Below, in pieces: positions 16,594-25,713 of a stretch of DNA of 64,000 nucleotides (positions are counted from its first letter, which is position 1; each line of letters starts with the position of its first letter). The notes under the pieces were generated by a model. It was given only the letters and a program-made list of their open reading frames with translations, made no database searches and had not been told where the DNA came from. This DNA comes from a virus. Both the position numbers and the translations under genes were made by a program. The stretch is taken from positions 62,001-126,000 of IMG/VR virus record IMGVR_UViG_3300018080_000115; one strand, written 5' to 3'.

Positions 16594-17196
16594 TCAAGAG
16601 ACGATTTCGACCGTGACGGGCGGCGCGGTTTGATCGACGAATTCAAACTTGACGCTTCCGATAACCCCTTGACGTTTCGGGCGAAAGTCAGTCGTCATGC
16701 TTTTCACGCGATGCGGCCGGTCATCGTAATAGACCCGATCGCCCTTCTTGATCTGATCCAAGTGCTGATCGCGAATGAAGCCGCTGCTGAGATTCACGTC
16801 CTTGTGGATATCACCTCGCTCATCACCCTCAGTGACCCCGCTGTAGATTTCTCCTGGGACGCCGTCATAACCGCTTCTGATGCGCTGATAGGTGCGATCC
16901 GATGGACCGCCCTGCATCTGAGCCGGTTTGAAATCGGCAGGCATGTCGATCCAATCTTTGCGGTCGCCCACCTCGTTCGGATCGGCTTTTTGCTCGTCTT
17001 CCGCTTCGCCCAACTGCGGATCAACCAGACCGCCAGCCTGTCTACGCTGCCGCTCCTCTTCGTCCTGAGCAAGCGTTGTTCCAAGCGGCAACCGATGAAC
17101 GAACGGCGAAATATCTGCCGTAGTGGTCGCAGCAGCAGCCCCGCTGTCGTCATCAATCAGTTTTTTGCGCTTGATGTTGAGATCTTGAACCTGCAT
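16594..17196 (-). CDS. hypothetical protein, 200 aa
   Basis: The N-terminal half is acidic and low complexity (Asp/Glu/Gln/Pro). The C-terminal half looks folded, with a KKGDRVYYDDRPHRVKSM stretch like a small beta-barrel. GGAAGG precedes ATG 17196, and the leader can fold into a nested stem-loop. It probably belongs to the tail operon. Confidence 0.55.
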   Translation of the reverse strand: MQVQDLNIKRKKLIDDDSGAAAATTTADISPFVHRLPLGTTLAQDEEERQRRQAGGLVDPQLGEAEDEQKADPNEVGDRKDWIDMPADFKPAQMQGGPSDRTYQRIRSGYDGVPGEIYSGVTEGDERGDIHKDVNLSSGFIRDQHLDQIKKGDRVYYDDRPHRVKSMTTDFRPKRQGVIGSVKFEFVDQTAPPVTVEIVS

Positions 17197-17257
17197 TGAT
17201 CGTGCCCTTCCTGTGAAAGAGAATTCACTCTCACAGTTTATCTTAGGCCACGATCAA
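17196..17257 (-). promoter_or_regulatory. nested stem-loop in the leader, flanking the RBS
   Basis: TTGATCGTG (17196-17204) and CACGATCAA (17249-17257) form a 9-bp outer stem. CTGTGA/TCACAG (17211-17216/17231-17236) forms an inner hairpin. The outer stem includes bases adjoining the start codon of the 200-aa gene, with GGAAGG between the stems, so translation may depend on melting. Confidence 0.5.
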
Positions 17258-17258
17258 G

Positions 17259-17882
17259 TCAATCCAAACTATCTGATTCTTCTTGTGCTTCCGCAGGATC
17301 AGGCTTCCCAAGTACATATCGCTTTTCATGGCAGGCAAGAGCCGCTTCCACGACGTCACTCTTGAAGCAGCCCTCTGAAAACGCTTTCCATGACATGACC
17401 ACCATGTCCGCTTTTTGCAGCGACATGGACCATAGAGGAGAATGGTCATCGATGTAATAGATCTGTTCGATTTTGGCGCTTGCCGTTTTTCCCGTCAATA
17501 CCTTGAACAGCTCTTCGAGGAAGTATCGAGGGAATGCGATGAAGAATGATTTGCGGTCTTCCTTGAACATCAGCATTGGAATCTGCTTGAACCGCATCGC
17601 CTGCACTTTGGCTTGCTCCCAATGCGCCCACAAATCCGCCTTCGGATTCGTCATCAGAGAGTAGAGCGAAAGTTGAGCATACGCCTTCACTTCCACGCTG
17701 AATGGAAACTCTTCGTCATCACAATAGATATCGCCGGTCATCGCCCGCTGAAGATTCGGAGAAAGCGCATCCGCCATCACGGTCGCCATTGCTCCGGACG
17801 CCGGTGAACGATAGAACTTCACGCCCCACCATTCTGCCAACAGTTTTGCCGCGTCCCGCTCGCCTTTCTTCCATCCCTTCAT
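17259..17882 (-). CDS. Hjc-like Holliday junction resolvase / PD-(D/E)XK nuclease
   Basis: 207 residues. The nuclease pattern is visible in the N-terminal third: Glu8 in KKGERDAAK, Asp51 in TGDIY, and Glu64-x-Lys66 in VEVKAY. This E...D...ExK set is the metal-binding core of archaeal-type Holliday junction resolvases and related endonucleases. Next to a Cas4/RecB-like nuclease, UvsW and UvsX, the likely role is branch cleavage during recombination or before packaging. The C-terminal ~100 residues are not recognised. Confidence 0.7.
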   Translation of the reverse strand: MKGWKKGERDAAKLLAEWWGVKFYRSPASGAMATVMADALSPNLQRAMTGDIYCDDEEFPFSVEVKAYAQLSLYSLMTNPKADLWAHWEQAKVQAMRFKQIPMLMFKEDRKSFFIAFPRYFLEELFKVLTGKTASAKIEQIYYIDDHSPLWSMSLQKADMVVMSWKAFSEGCFKSDVVEAALACHEKRYVLGKPDPAEAQEESDSLD

Positions 17883-18181
17883 TTCTGCTTCCTCCGCTTG
17901 CCCTTCAGAAACGGATATTTCTTGTCTAAATTGCCAATAACGTCAGTCACTTCCGTCAGACCTTGCTTCAGACTTGCAATAACGTCGCTCAAGTTCGAAC
18001 CAAGATCCTCACGCAGTTTTGCCCGCTCGCTAGGACTCATGTCTTCCAAAGCTTCCTTCACCCCTTCTTCGGCAGACGTTTTGACTGTGGAAGAAATCCT
18101 GTCCAGTTCTTCAATGACTTGATCAACCGACAGCATCGGCTTTTTTCCCCCAACGCCTTGACGTTCTTCACTTTTTCCCAT
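17879..18181 (-). CDS. hypothetical protein, 100 aa
   Basis: ATG 18181 (MGKSEE) is preferred over an upstream start that would overlap the nuclease gene by 58 nt. Helical with heptad-like hydrophobic spacing and a basic tail (KGKRRKQK). It overlaps the next gene by 4 nt. Probably a small coiled-coil partner protein. Confidence 0.5.
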   Translation of the reverse strand: MGKSEERQGVGGKKPMLSVDQVIEELDRISSTVKTSAEEGVKEALEDMSPSERAKLREDLGSNLSDVIASLKQGLTEVTDVIGNLDKKYPFLKGKRRKQK

Positions 18182-18887
18182 ATCTGTAGTGCGGACAATG
18201 GTTGCTGTACGGACACGGGTTGCCATATGCGTAGCATGATTTCGTATTCGGACACAGCTTTTCAGGCCGCATCAGCTCAATCAGCTTTTCAACGTAATCC
18301 CAAGTCTCTTCAGGCTTCCAGACATTCAAGCGGATCTTCTTTTTGAGCCTGAGCAGACAAAGAGCAAAATGCGCCTGACGTCCAGGATTTAGCTGTTCAT
18401 AGACGGCTTTGTAGACCGAACCCTGAAACAAGTGATACTTGGCATTGAACTTCTTGTCCGTCTTGTAATCCCAAAGGATCGCCTCTTGATCTTGCTCGTC
18501 AACCAAATCGATGATGACCTTGAACGGCGTCTTGCTTTTCGGAGTTTCCCCCATCAAGACAAGTTCCGTCTTCTGTCCGTCCCGCCACAACGTTTCAGGA
18601 TGGAATGCAGGCAAGGTTTCGTCAATGACGGTTTGGATCATTGATTTGAAGGGAGATTTTGGAGAGATGATCTGTTGCGCTCTCTGAGCCAATTCAAGAC
18701 CGCTGTTGATGCCTTCCAAACGCCCTTCTTCCAACGCCTTGTGCACAATCGTTCCGGCTTCCATCGGCGCGGTCTGCGGCGCACGCTTCCCAGCCAAATA
18801 CTGAAAGCCGTACCGATACCCACACAGCAACAAGGTCTTGAGTCTCGATACTGAAACGTATCGGTACGGCTTGTCTTGGAATCTCAT
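18168..18887 (-). CDS. Cas4/RecB-family exonuclease
   Basis: 239 residues from ATG 18887, chosen because it avoids overlap with the upstream gene and has AAAGG just before it. Motifs: an N-terminal Cys (~22), GTIVHKALEE with the conserved His, DYKTDKK (~140) carrying the ExK/DxK nuclease core, and a C-terminal Cys cluster (CYAYGNPCPYSNHCP). The split Cys set is typical of Cas4/AddB-type Fe-S nucleases. The likely role is DNA end resection in phage recombination. No CRISPR array is present in the window. Confidence 0.8.
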   Translation of the reverse strand: MRFQDKPYRYVSVSRLKTLLLCGYRYGFQYLAGKRAPQTAPMEAGTIVHKALEEGRLEGINSGLELAQRAQQIISPKSPFKSMIQTVIDETLPAFHPETLWRDGQKTELVLMGETPKSKTPFKVIIDLVDEQDQEAILWDYKTDKKFNAKYHLFQGSVYKAVYEQLNPGRQAHFALCLLRLKKKIRLNVWKPEETWDYVEKLIELMRPEKLCPNTKSCYAYGNPCPYSNHCPHYRYGKK

Positions 18888-18933
18888 TTTGAACCTTTGA
18901 ACGCCCGCTTGAGGCGTGTCCAAACCATGAAAA

Positions 18934-19920
18934 TCACAGAATCGTGTTCGTGGTTTCTTCGACGCCGTTCCTTTCGGCGTCCTCTTCGACGTTTCCCGAT
19001 TCACCGCCCTTGAACGATTCCGCGATCTGCTGAATGCTCCCGATCTTTGATTCGATTGCGGAACGCATGCCCGCGCTGAGAGTGTCGGGAATGAGCAGTC
19101 GTCTGCGGTTCTTGTAGAACAGAGTCATGAGATTCGAATGCAGATGGAGAGCCCTGAGATGCGGAACCCCGAACTGTTCGATTTCCGCAATCATTCTCTG
19201 CACCGCCTGCATGATCTGCATGCGCTTGCCTGAATCGATCGTGTTCTCGCTGTTTTGATCGAAAGTTGAATTACGGTTGATCAGACCATCCACAACCTCT
19301 TCGAACATGATCTGATTTTCAACGTTCCGCCAAAGCGGATTTTCCAAATGGTGATACATAGTCCCGAACTGCTGCATCAACGCCGCTTCAGTTTGAGGAG
19401 CCGTGTATTGCGGATTGAACTTGCGCATCATCTCTTCCACAGAGTGAGGATTGGCTTGCTGCGGCTGAGCGGCGAGATTCGGGGAAGGCGGCGCGGTCTT
19501 GTTGACTTCCTGTGCTTCGACTTCGATCGTCTGAGGATATGTGCTCTGGACTTCCGGAACCTGTTCAAAGGCCGCTTGCGTCTCTTCGACGCGCAACGGC
19601 ACGCCCGCATCAAGCCCCACCTGAGTCACTGTGAACTGCGGAGTGATATAGCCTTGAGAAACCAAATGCGTCACGTACTCCTGCGGAACCTCTGCCTTCA
19701 GATTCTCGTCGGCTCCGGTCATCACGTCGCACACATACTGAGCGGCAGGCTTGCCGAGTACGCTACACCGCTCCAACAGTGCGCGCACTTTCTCGGTCGC
19801 TTCTTTCTTGTCTCTTGCCCCTTGCGTCAGGATTTCTCCCTGTGACGATTGCGCGGCACCGTTGACATTGCTCGACGGAATACCGATCGACACGGTTTCG
19901 GGTTGGTTGCTTCTATTCAT
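18934..19920 (-). CDS. hypothetical protein, 328 aa
   Basis: Composition changes along the length: helical N-terminus, a Pro/Gln/Ala-rich middle (~150-185) and a helical C-terminal half ending in Glu/Asn/Thr. No catalytic motif is seen. Lying inside the DNA metabolism operon, it may be a scaffold or accessory factor, but this is inference from position only. Confidence 0.55.
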   Translation of the reverse strand: MNRSNQPETVSIGIPSSNVNGAAQSSQGEILTQGARDKKEATEKVRALLERCSVLGKPAAQYVCDVMTGADENLKAEVPQEYVTHLVSQGYITPQFTVTQVGLDAGVPLRVEETQAAFEQVPEVQSTYPQTIEVEAQEVNKTAPPSPNLAAQPQQANPHSVEEMMRKFNPQYTAPQTEAALMQQFGTMYHHLENPLWRNVENQIMFEEVVDGLINRNSTFDQNSENTIDSGKRMQIMQAVQRMIAEIEQFGVPHLRALHLHSNLMTLFYKNRRRLLIPDTLSAGMRSAIESKIGSIQQIAESFKGGESGNVEEDAERNGVEETTNTIL

Positions 19921-19949
19921 GACATTTCCTCTCTTCTGTGTTTCCTATT

Positions 19950-20573
19950 TCAATTTTTCTGCGGCGGTCTTCCTGTCGGAACGGCTTGCGGCGGCTGACC
20001 CACGGATTGAGCGCCTTGCTGCTGCATTGCCCTCTTCCTCTGTTCCAATACCATCTTGCTTTCAATCGGATTCGAATTGAACCCCATGGCACCGAACGTA
20101 TCGAACGCTGCTTTCTTGAACTGATCTTGAGCCATCTCACACAAAACCGCCAACTCGGATGTCGGAGACGGAGAAGCGTGAAGGACGCCGCCCGGATGCA
20201 GAACGATCAGATGATTTGGAATCAGTTCCGCCAATTCCTGAAGAGCGGATTGCAGCCGCGCATTGCGATTCGCCACATACGTATCAAACTCGGCTTTGCT
20301 TTCAAACGGCTTCTGAGTAGTGGGATTGATCAAAGGGTTGCCTGACGGATCAACGACTTGGAATGGTTGTCCCGACTGTACCTGTTCCGAAAGACGTTGA
20401 ACTTCTTCTTGGTTTCTCGAAGCGTTCTCTTCGGACATGCTTCTACGGTCTTCGGCTTTGCTCCGAATCTCGACCACTTCAGATTGTTCAAACGCTTCGT
20501 TTGGACTCACGTTCACAGCTTCAATTTGTTTGACGAACGACTTTTCATTTCCGCCTTTGGGTTCATCCGACAT
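19950..20573 (-). CDS. hypothetical protein, 207 aa
   Basis: Charged N-terminal third (Glu/Lys/Asn), then a segment with Pro/Gly turns, then Gln/Pro-rich low complexity at the C-terminus. Overlaps the upstream gene by 11 nt. No recognised family. Confidence 0.55.
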   Translation of the reverse strand: MSDEPKGGNEKSFVKQIEAVNVSPNEAFEQSEVVEIRSKAEDRRSMSEENASRNQEEVQRLSEQVQSGQPFQVVDPSGNPLINPTTQKPFESKAEFDTYVANRNARLQSALQELAELIPNHLIVLHPGGVLHASPSPTSELAVLCEMAQDQFKKAAFDTFGAMGFNSNPIESKMVLEQRKRAMQQQGAQSVGQPPQAVPTGRPPQKN

Positions 20574-21303
20574 TCCACATGCTCCTGTTCATGATTTGTT
20601 GTGTTCCAGCAGCGGTCTGCAACTCTCCTGATGGTATTAAATTGATCATACGTTTATTGATGTTGTCAAGCTCAATTTCATCAACGTACTCGATTTTTAA
20701 GTCATGAGGAAGAGAATGATAAACCCTGTAAAATTCAAAAGATAATGCAATATATGCCCTAGTCAATGCGCCTTGATCGATCCAAGTCAGGCAAAGCGGC
20801 TGAAGAGCATTCGACTTTGAATAGCGCAAGACTTTTTCCAAGTCTCTTGGATACTCCCAATTTTGATTGATGCTCTTCATGACCCGTTGCAAAAAATGAC
20901 GCCCGACACGCACGGATTCAAGATATCCTTGCGCTTCACTTCGAGCCGTCTGTTGCTGCGGGATCACGCTGAACAGCGCCGCGTATCGATTGATCGCCCA
21001 CGCAGTCGTCAGCATCACGGGATAAACGCGCCAATCATGCCGATCGTCTTGCAGCCGATAGAACAGCACTTGAAAATAACGATAAACACTTGTGTTCATT
21101 TTATCGGAGTTTCTTACCGCGCCTTCGAAATGCTTCCAATTTTGGTGAACGCGCGGATCGGTACGGGCAGGCAAGAACATCCTGTTTTCGTCATAACAAA
21201 TCAAGTAGAAATGACTATACCAAATCGAAGCCAGATAAACGCGGACATCCCACGCACTCAATTCCCAATCCAAAGCAACACGGGAAATGGTAATTGCGCC
21301 CAT
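20563..21303 (-). CDS. hypothetical protein, 246 aa
   Basis: Trp/Tyr-rich N-terminal half (WELSAWDVRVYLASIWYSHF) and a helical C-terminal half. The start ATG overlaps the stop of the UvsW gene (TGATG at 21301-21305), so it is coupled to the helicase. No known motif; a helicase partner is possible. Confidence 0.55.
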   Translation of the reverse strand: MGAITISRVALDWELSAWDVRVYLASIWYSHFYLICYDENRMFLPARTDPRVHQNWKHFEGAVRNSDKMNTSVYRYFQVLFYRLQDDRHDWRVYPVMLTTAWAINRYAALFSVIPQQQTARSEAQGYLESVRVGRHFLQRVMKSINQNWEYPRDLEKVLRYSKSNALQPLCLTWIDQGALTRAYIALSFEFYRVYHSLPHDLKIEYVDEIELDNINKRMINLIPSGELQTAAGTQQIMNRSMWNVG

Positions 21304-22892
21304 CAGCTCACCTTCTGAATCATGACGACCTGCACATCATGTCCTTCCGCTACCCAAATCTCTTTCCGTGTGCCCGCGTGACGCTCCAAAATCTCATGGC
21401 TTTTATCAAAGAAATCGAACACATGAACCACCCCGCTGTTGTTCGGTCGAAGAGCCCTGCCTAAACGTTGAATCGTCTTGACATAGCTCTTCTCACCGCC
21501 AGCAATGATCAGGTTGTTCATGCCCGGAAGATCGATCGATTCGTCAAAAATCGGACTGGCCATCAAAATCGCATGGTTCTGCTTGTTGAACGATTTCAGA
21601 ACCCGCTCACGATTGCGCACGCTCCAATCTCCATCGAGATACCACAGCAACTGTTTCGGAACGTGCACTTGAGAATTGTCTTCTCGCTTATTGTAGATCT
21701 CAAACGGATTCGTGCGGTTCACTGCCGGTCTTCCGCCTAAACCGTATTTATGCATCAAAATGTCACCATGTTCGACACGCAGAAACAAAATGAGCGTCTT
21801 GCCTATCAGCCCGCGTGACAGACGAGTGATGAGGAAATTCCGCATGTCATAGTTGATGATGCCCGTTTGATAGATTTCACGATAGCCGTTCGCGGCAAAC
21901 ATGGCCGCATCACGTCGCCTGACCAGCATCATCTTGATGAACGGCTTCGACAAATATTCTTGCTCTACCAGATCCCGCGTCGGAATCTCGTAGATGATCG
22001 GGCCGAACAGACTCATGCGCCAGACATCCCGCTCATTGTCTCCCGTGTATGGCGTCCCCGAAAATCCGATCCGCACACGCGCACGCTTGGCGGCTTTCAA
22101 CAGACTGCGATTCTCTTTCGAACACGCATGGTGACACTCATCCATCAAGATGACATCGAACTTGTTCATGATTTTCTTGAGCGTCTTGAACATCTGCCTG
22201 ATTGCAATGATGATCGGACATCGATCCAAACGCTCTTCGTTCCACTTGTACGGATCATCTTTCGGAGACTTCGATTGTCCGACCACGCAGACAATGTCTT
22301 TGGGATCGATCCCATATCGGATGAACTGCTTGACCGTCTGTCTGGCCCCTCCCTTCTGATCCATCAACACCAAAACCTTGGCGGCTTTCCCGTTTTCCAG
22401 CTTCTTGTTGAACGCCATTGCCAATGCGGCAAGATCGATAGTTTTTCCCGATCCTGTCGGCTTCTTTACAATGCCGTTCTGAAAATTGACGCATATTTTG
22501 GTCGCGTCGACTTGATAAGGGCGAAGCTTATACTCCGTCCCAAACATGTCTGCAGTGATTTCATCGGCGGAAACCGGAAACTGAACACGCTTGTCGATCA
22601 AATTGTATTGCAGCCCCAATTCGTTCATGTATTGAAGAATCGATCCAAGCAGACCGATGCCGAACGTTCCTGTTTCGGCCGAAACGAAATTTCGATATGG
22701 ACTGATCTTTCGTCCAACTACTTGACGCTTCCAGTGTATGTTATCTATCATCATGCGATAACGATGGAACACCAAATCAGGAACGATCCCCATCACGATC
22801 AGATTTTGCTTGCCGCGCTCTTTCGGCTTGACTGGCGTTCCGTCTTTTTTGACGAAACGCCCAACCACATTGTCTGCAAGAATTGTGAACAT
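21303..22892 (-). CDS. uvsW: UvsW-like superfamily II helicase
   Basis: 529 residues. The helicase motifs are in order: Q-like LRPYQ (~124), Walker A PTGSGKT (145-151), DECH (~252-255), GFSGTP and, near the C-terminus, QRLGRALRPN (motif VI). The size and N-terminal extension fit T4 UvsW, a branch-migration helicase that unwinds R-loops and remodels stalled forks. Its position beside UvsX, a clamp and a resolvase fits recombination-dependent replication. Confidence 0.85.
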   Translation of the reverse strand: MFTILADNVVGRFVKKDGTPVKPKERGKQNLIVMGIVPDLVFHRYRMMIDNIHWKRQVVGRKISPYRNFVSAETGTFGIGLLGSILQYMNELGLQYNLIDKRVQFPVSADEITADMFGTEYKLRPYQVDATKICVNFQNGIVKKPTGSGKTIDLAALAMAFNKKLENGKAAKVLVLMDQKGGARQTVKQFIRYGIDPKDIVCVVGQSKSPKDDPYKWNEERLDRCPIIIAIRQMFKTLKKIMNKFDVILMDECHHACSKENRSLLKAAKRARVRIGFSGTPYTGDNERDVWRMSLFGPIIYEIPTRDLVEQEYLSKPFIKMMLVRRRDAAMFAANGYREIYQTGIINYDMRNFLITRLSRGLIGKTLILFLRVEHGDILMHKYGLGGRPAVNRTNPFEIYNKREDNSQVHVPKQLLWYLDGDWSVRNRERVLKSFNKQNHAILMASPIFDESIDLPGMNNLIIAGGEKSYVKTIQRLGRALRPNNSGVVHVFDFFDKSHEILERHAGTRKEIWVAEGHDVQVVMIQKVS

Positions 22893-22912
22893 GATGATAT
22901 GATAAAGAATGA

Positions 22913-24334
22913 TCAGAAGTTGATTTTGTCGTTTTCTCTCTCCACTTTCACTAGACTCGGCGATTCGTCTTCTTCGTCTTCTTCTGTTTCGTAATCATTG
23001 CTCTGCGGCACATACTGAGAAATGATGTACGAACGATGCCTGATTTCCTTTTCGTACGCTTCCTGTTGTTCTTCCTGCCCCTCTTCGTTTCCGCTTTCTT
23101 CCGTCTCTTCGTCAGCGGCATCATAGTAGAAAATCAACTGCATATTATTGTTGATTGTATACATTTTGACGCATACTGAAAGATCTTGGAACGACTCTGC
23201 TCCATCGCAATCGCCAAGATTTGCCATGGCTTCAAGACCCTTCAGAACATTGATGACAGTATCGATGTTGAACCACTGTTCGTCGACTTCATCGTCGCAG
23301 TCTTCAACCATCTCGATTCCGATCCATTCATTGAACTGATTGATCCTTGCCATATCGTGAGAAAACGCAAGCAGTCTTCCTTGACCAGAATCAAGCTTAA
23401 ACCCGATCTTGCCCCACATGTCGCTGACAAGCTTCGCACGGTTCGCAATCTTGAGCAGCGATTGAGCATTCAACCGAATAACATTGTATCCTTCCTCTTC
23501 AAAGATCTGAGTCAACTTGCCCAAGGAAGGAAACTCTTCTTGCAGGATGCGCGTCGTGAACTTGACTGAACTGTTCTCAAGTCCGAACGCCGCTTCAAAC
23601 AAGCCTTGGCCGCTGATCCCCATAGAAATGTTCTTGATTTCCGTCTGCTTCGTCATGTACTCGACGAAAGAGAACGGCATCAGGATTCCGTTTTCTTGAC
23701 CGGCTGCCAAAAAATTGCTTTGCTCCAACGCATCCTGATCCTCATCGATCAAGGATGCCGTATAGCAAGCAATGAAGGGACCGCCATCCATTGCGGCAAA
23801 GGAAAGCCTGTTGTCATCGTCGCAATAGATCAAAGCGCCTCTTGCACAGACTCGCTCCGAATTCGGACTGATCGCGTTTTTGATCGCGTGCAAGCCCTTG
23901 ACGAAGTCGCCGAACCTGTTCAAATTCAGCTTGCGCTGTTCAATCTTCAACGTAGGCGCATTCACTTCCATGTCGTCTTTTGGACGCAAAGTGAAAACGG
24001 TATTGCGGCATCTCAGCTCAACCTTGTCCGTGATGGTCATAACCAAAGTGCCGGAAGGCAAAGACTTGACGAACGACTCAAACGCCTTCGAATCAAGACC
24101 CACCGTCAACGGAACCTCAGAGTCATGTTTGATGGCGAAGTCTTCGCTTTCTCGAATGACGTGCAGCAAAGAACTTTCCGGCCCTTGCGCCCAAATCTTG
24201 ACGGCACCGTTCTGCACTTCGATAAACGTCATCTTGTACAGATCATAGACGGCGGACGCCTTGACCGCCGCCGAAATGTCCTTCAGGATGCTCTTCAAAA
24301 AAGCCTGCTTCATGGTGATCTTTGTTGCGGTCAT
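22913..24334 (-). CDS. DNA polymerase III beta-like sliding clamp
   Basis: 473 residues from ATG 24334 (GGAGAG upstream). Its pattern resembles DnaN: an N-terminal KQAFLKSILKDISAAVKAS, then strand-rich repeats with KVELRCRNTVFTLRP, repeated in three similar blocks of ~120 residues. It is longer than bacterial DnaN (about 370) because of an acidic C-terminal extension (~415-473). It probably encircles DNA and tethers the DnaE-type polymerase encoded at 38714-40978. Divergent, so family-level confidence only. Confidence 0.65.
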   Translation of the reverse strand: MTATKITMKQAFLKSILKDISAAVKASAVYDLYKMTFIEVQNGAVKIWAQGPESSLLHVIRESEDFAIKHDSEVPLTVGLDSKAFESFVKSLPSGTLVMTITDKVELRCRNTVFTLRPKDDMEVNAPTLKIEQRKLNLNRFGDFVKGLHAIKNAISPNSERVCARGALIYCDDDNRLSFAAMDGGPFIACYTASLIDEDQDALEQSNFLAAGQENGILMPFSFVEYMTKQTEIKNISMGISGQGLFEAAFGLENSSVKFTTRILQEEFPSLGKLTQIFEEEGYNVIRLNAQSLLKIANRAKLVSDMWGKIGFKLDSGQGRLLAFSHDMARINQFNEWIGIEMVEDCDDEVDEQWFNIDTVINVLKGLEAMANLGDCDGAESFQDLSVCVKMYTINNNMQLIFYYDAADEETEESGNEEGQEEQQEAYEKEIRHRSYIISQYVPQSNDYETEEDEEDESPSLVKVERENDKINF

Positions 24335-24366
24335 GGTGCTTCTCTCCATTTCTATCTCAAGTCGTT

Positions 24367-25713
24367 TCAAAAGGCGTCATCGCCGGTTGTCTCTTCATTT
24401 TCTTCAACAGCGACTTCCTCTTCACCGTCTTCGTCTTCCTCTTGAACGGAAACACTTTCCGATTCGTCATCGAAGGATGATTGATAAAATCCATGCAGCT
24501 CTGATCGTTCACGAAGCATGTCCATGAACGTCTTGCGCCCGAACGGAATCGGCTCTTCCAGCCTGTTGTCAGGCAGACCGTTATAAAGCCAATAGCCCGA
24601 CTTCGGCTTTCCTTCCTGAGACAATTCTTGAGTGAAGACGCCGTTGCTGTCACGGAACCAATCGGTCCAAGCGTCATAGACGCCCGAAAAAGCATCAAGC
24701 CCGCTGCGATAGAACAAGTTCGACAGAATCTCTCGGAACGGAGGAGTGAACCTTGTCTTCTCCACCTGCGTCCGCATCTGCACGCCCGAAATGTTCTTCA
24801 GCGTAGTGCTTGAACTTCCCGCATAATAGATGCGCTTGCCTTTCTTGAGATGAATCCTCAAATCGGCCGCGTACTTGATCGCTTCACCGCCGACAGACTC
24901 CTTGTCTGGACCGAACATCGCCATCGTGTGTCGAAGTTGATTGATGATGAACAGCAGCGAATTCGTCTTCTTGACGATTTCCCTGATTCGCCGCATGGCC
25001 GCGCTGTGACGCTGAGCGCGCTTTCCGTAATCGACAGCACGAACGCCTTTGGCCAACTCGTATGCCGTAGGAGTCTGCGCAAGAGAGTCCCAAACGATGA
25101 CGATCGGAACCTTCGGATGCTGAGCACGAACCGTCAACATGAATTTCTCAAGAATTTCATATACCGCCTCAACATATAGCGGCTCATTGCCGTCAGCGTC
25201 TTTCGGCACCTTCAGCTTCTTTTTCGATCCTTCTTCGCCTACTTCCGTCGAACCCTTCAGCGGCTTATGCCGATCGGCAACCATCAGCAATTCAGGATCA
25301 CCACCCAACTGAAAGAAGAACTCAGGGTTGAACGACAATTCGACATCCAAAAGCAGCCCGACACCGGGCATTGACGGCGTCCCGTCATGGAAATTGACCC
25401 ACCCTTTTTGAGCGGCGATCAAAGCCAACGAGCCCATCAAGCTTTTTCCGCTCGCATTGTCGCCATACACTTCAACAATGCGCCCTAACGGCCAACCACC
25501 CCCCACGATTCGATTGCTGATGATGTAATCAAATGCCGCGTTTCCAGTGCCAACGAAATCGATTTTGCTGAATTTCTGAGTTGAAATACCAGCATAATCC
25601 TTGTTGATCATCTGCTGAACTTCTCCCAAAAAATCGCCATAGTTGTCTATCGTAAGAATCTGATCTGGCGTACCGCTGCTTTTCTTGGCAGATGTCTTTT
25701 TCTTCACCTTCAT
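24367..25713 (-). CDS. uvsX: UvsX/RecA-like recombinase
   Basis: 448 residues. Walker A GDNASGKS (84-91) lies in a RecA core, with a Walker B-like hydrophobic strand ending in VWDSLAQTP near 210 and the L2-like region after it. A long acidic C-terminal tail (Glu/Asp/Val-rich, ~410-448) resembles the regulatory tails of RecA and UvsX. It should form filaments on single-stranded DNA and drive strand exchange. Confidence 0.9.
   Translation of the reverse strand: MKVKKKTSAKKSSGTPDQILTIDNYGDFLGEVQQMINKDYAGISTQKFSKIDFVGTGNAAFDYIISNRIVGGGWPLGRIVEVYGDNASGKSLMGSLALIAAQKGWVNFHDGTPSMPGVGLLLDVELSFNPEFFFQLGGDPELLMVADRHKPLKGSTEVGEEGSKKKLKVPKDADGNEPLYVEAVYEILEKFMLTVRAQHPKVPIVIVWDSLAQTPTAYELAKGVRAVDYGKRAQRHSAAMRRIREIVKKTNSLLFIINQLRHTMAMFGPDKESVGGEAIKYAADLRIHLKKGKRIYYAGSSSTTLKNISGVQMRTQVEKTRFTPPFREILSNLFYRSGLDAFSGVYDAWTDWFRDSNGVFTQELSQEGKPKSGYWLYNGLPDNRLEEPIPFGRKTFMDMLRERSELHGFYQSSFDDESESVSVQEEDEDGEEEVAVEENEETTGDDAF

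Noticed and set aside
18168-18887. CRISPR locus suggested by the Cas4-like gene
   Set aside because: No repeat-spacer array and no other cas gene in the window; Cas4-like nucleases are common in phages for recombination.
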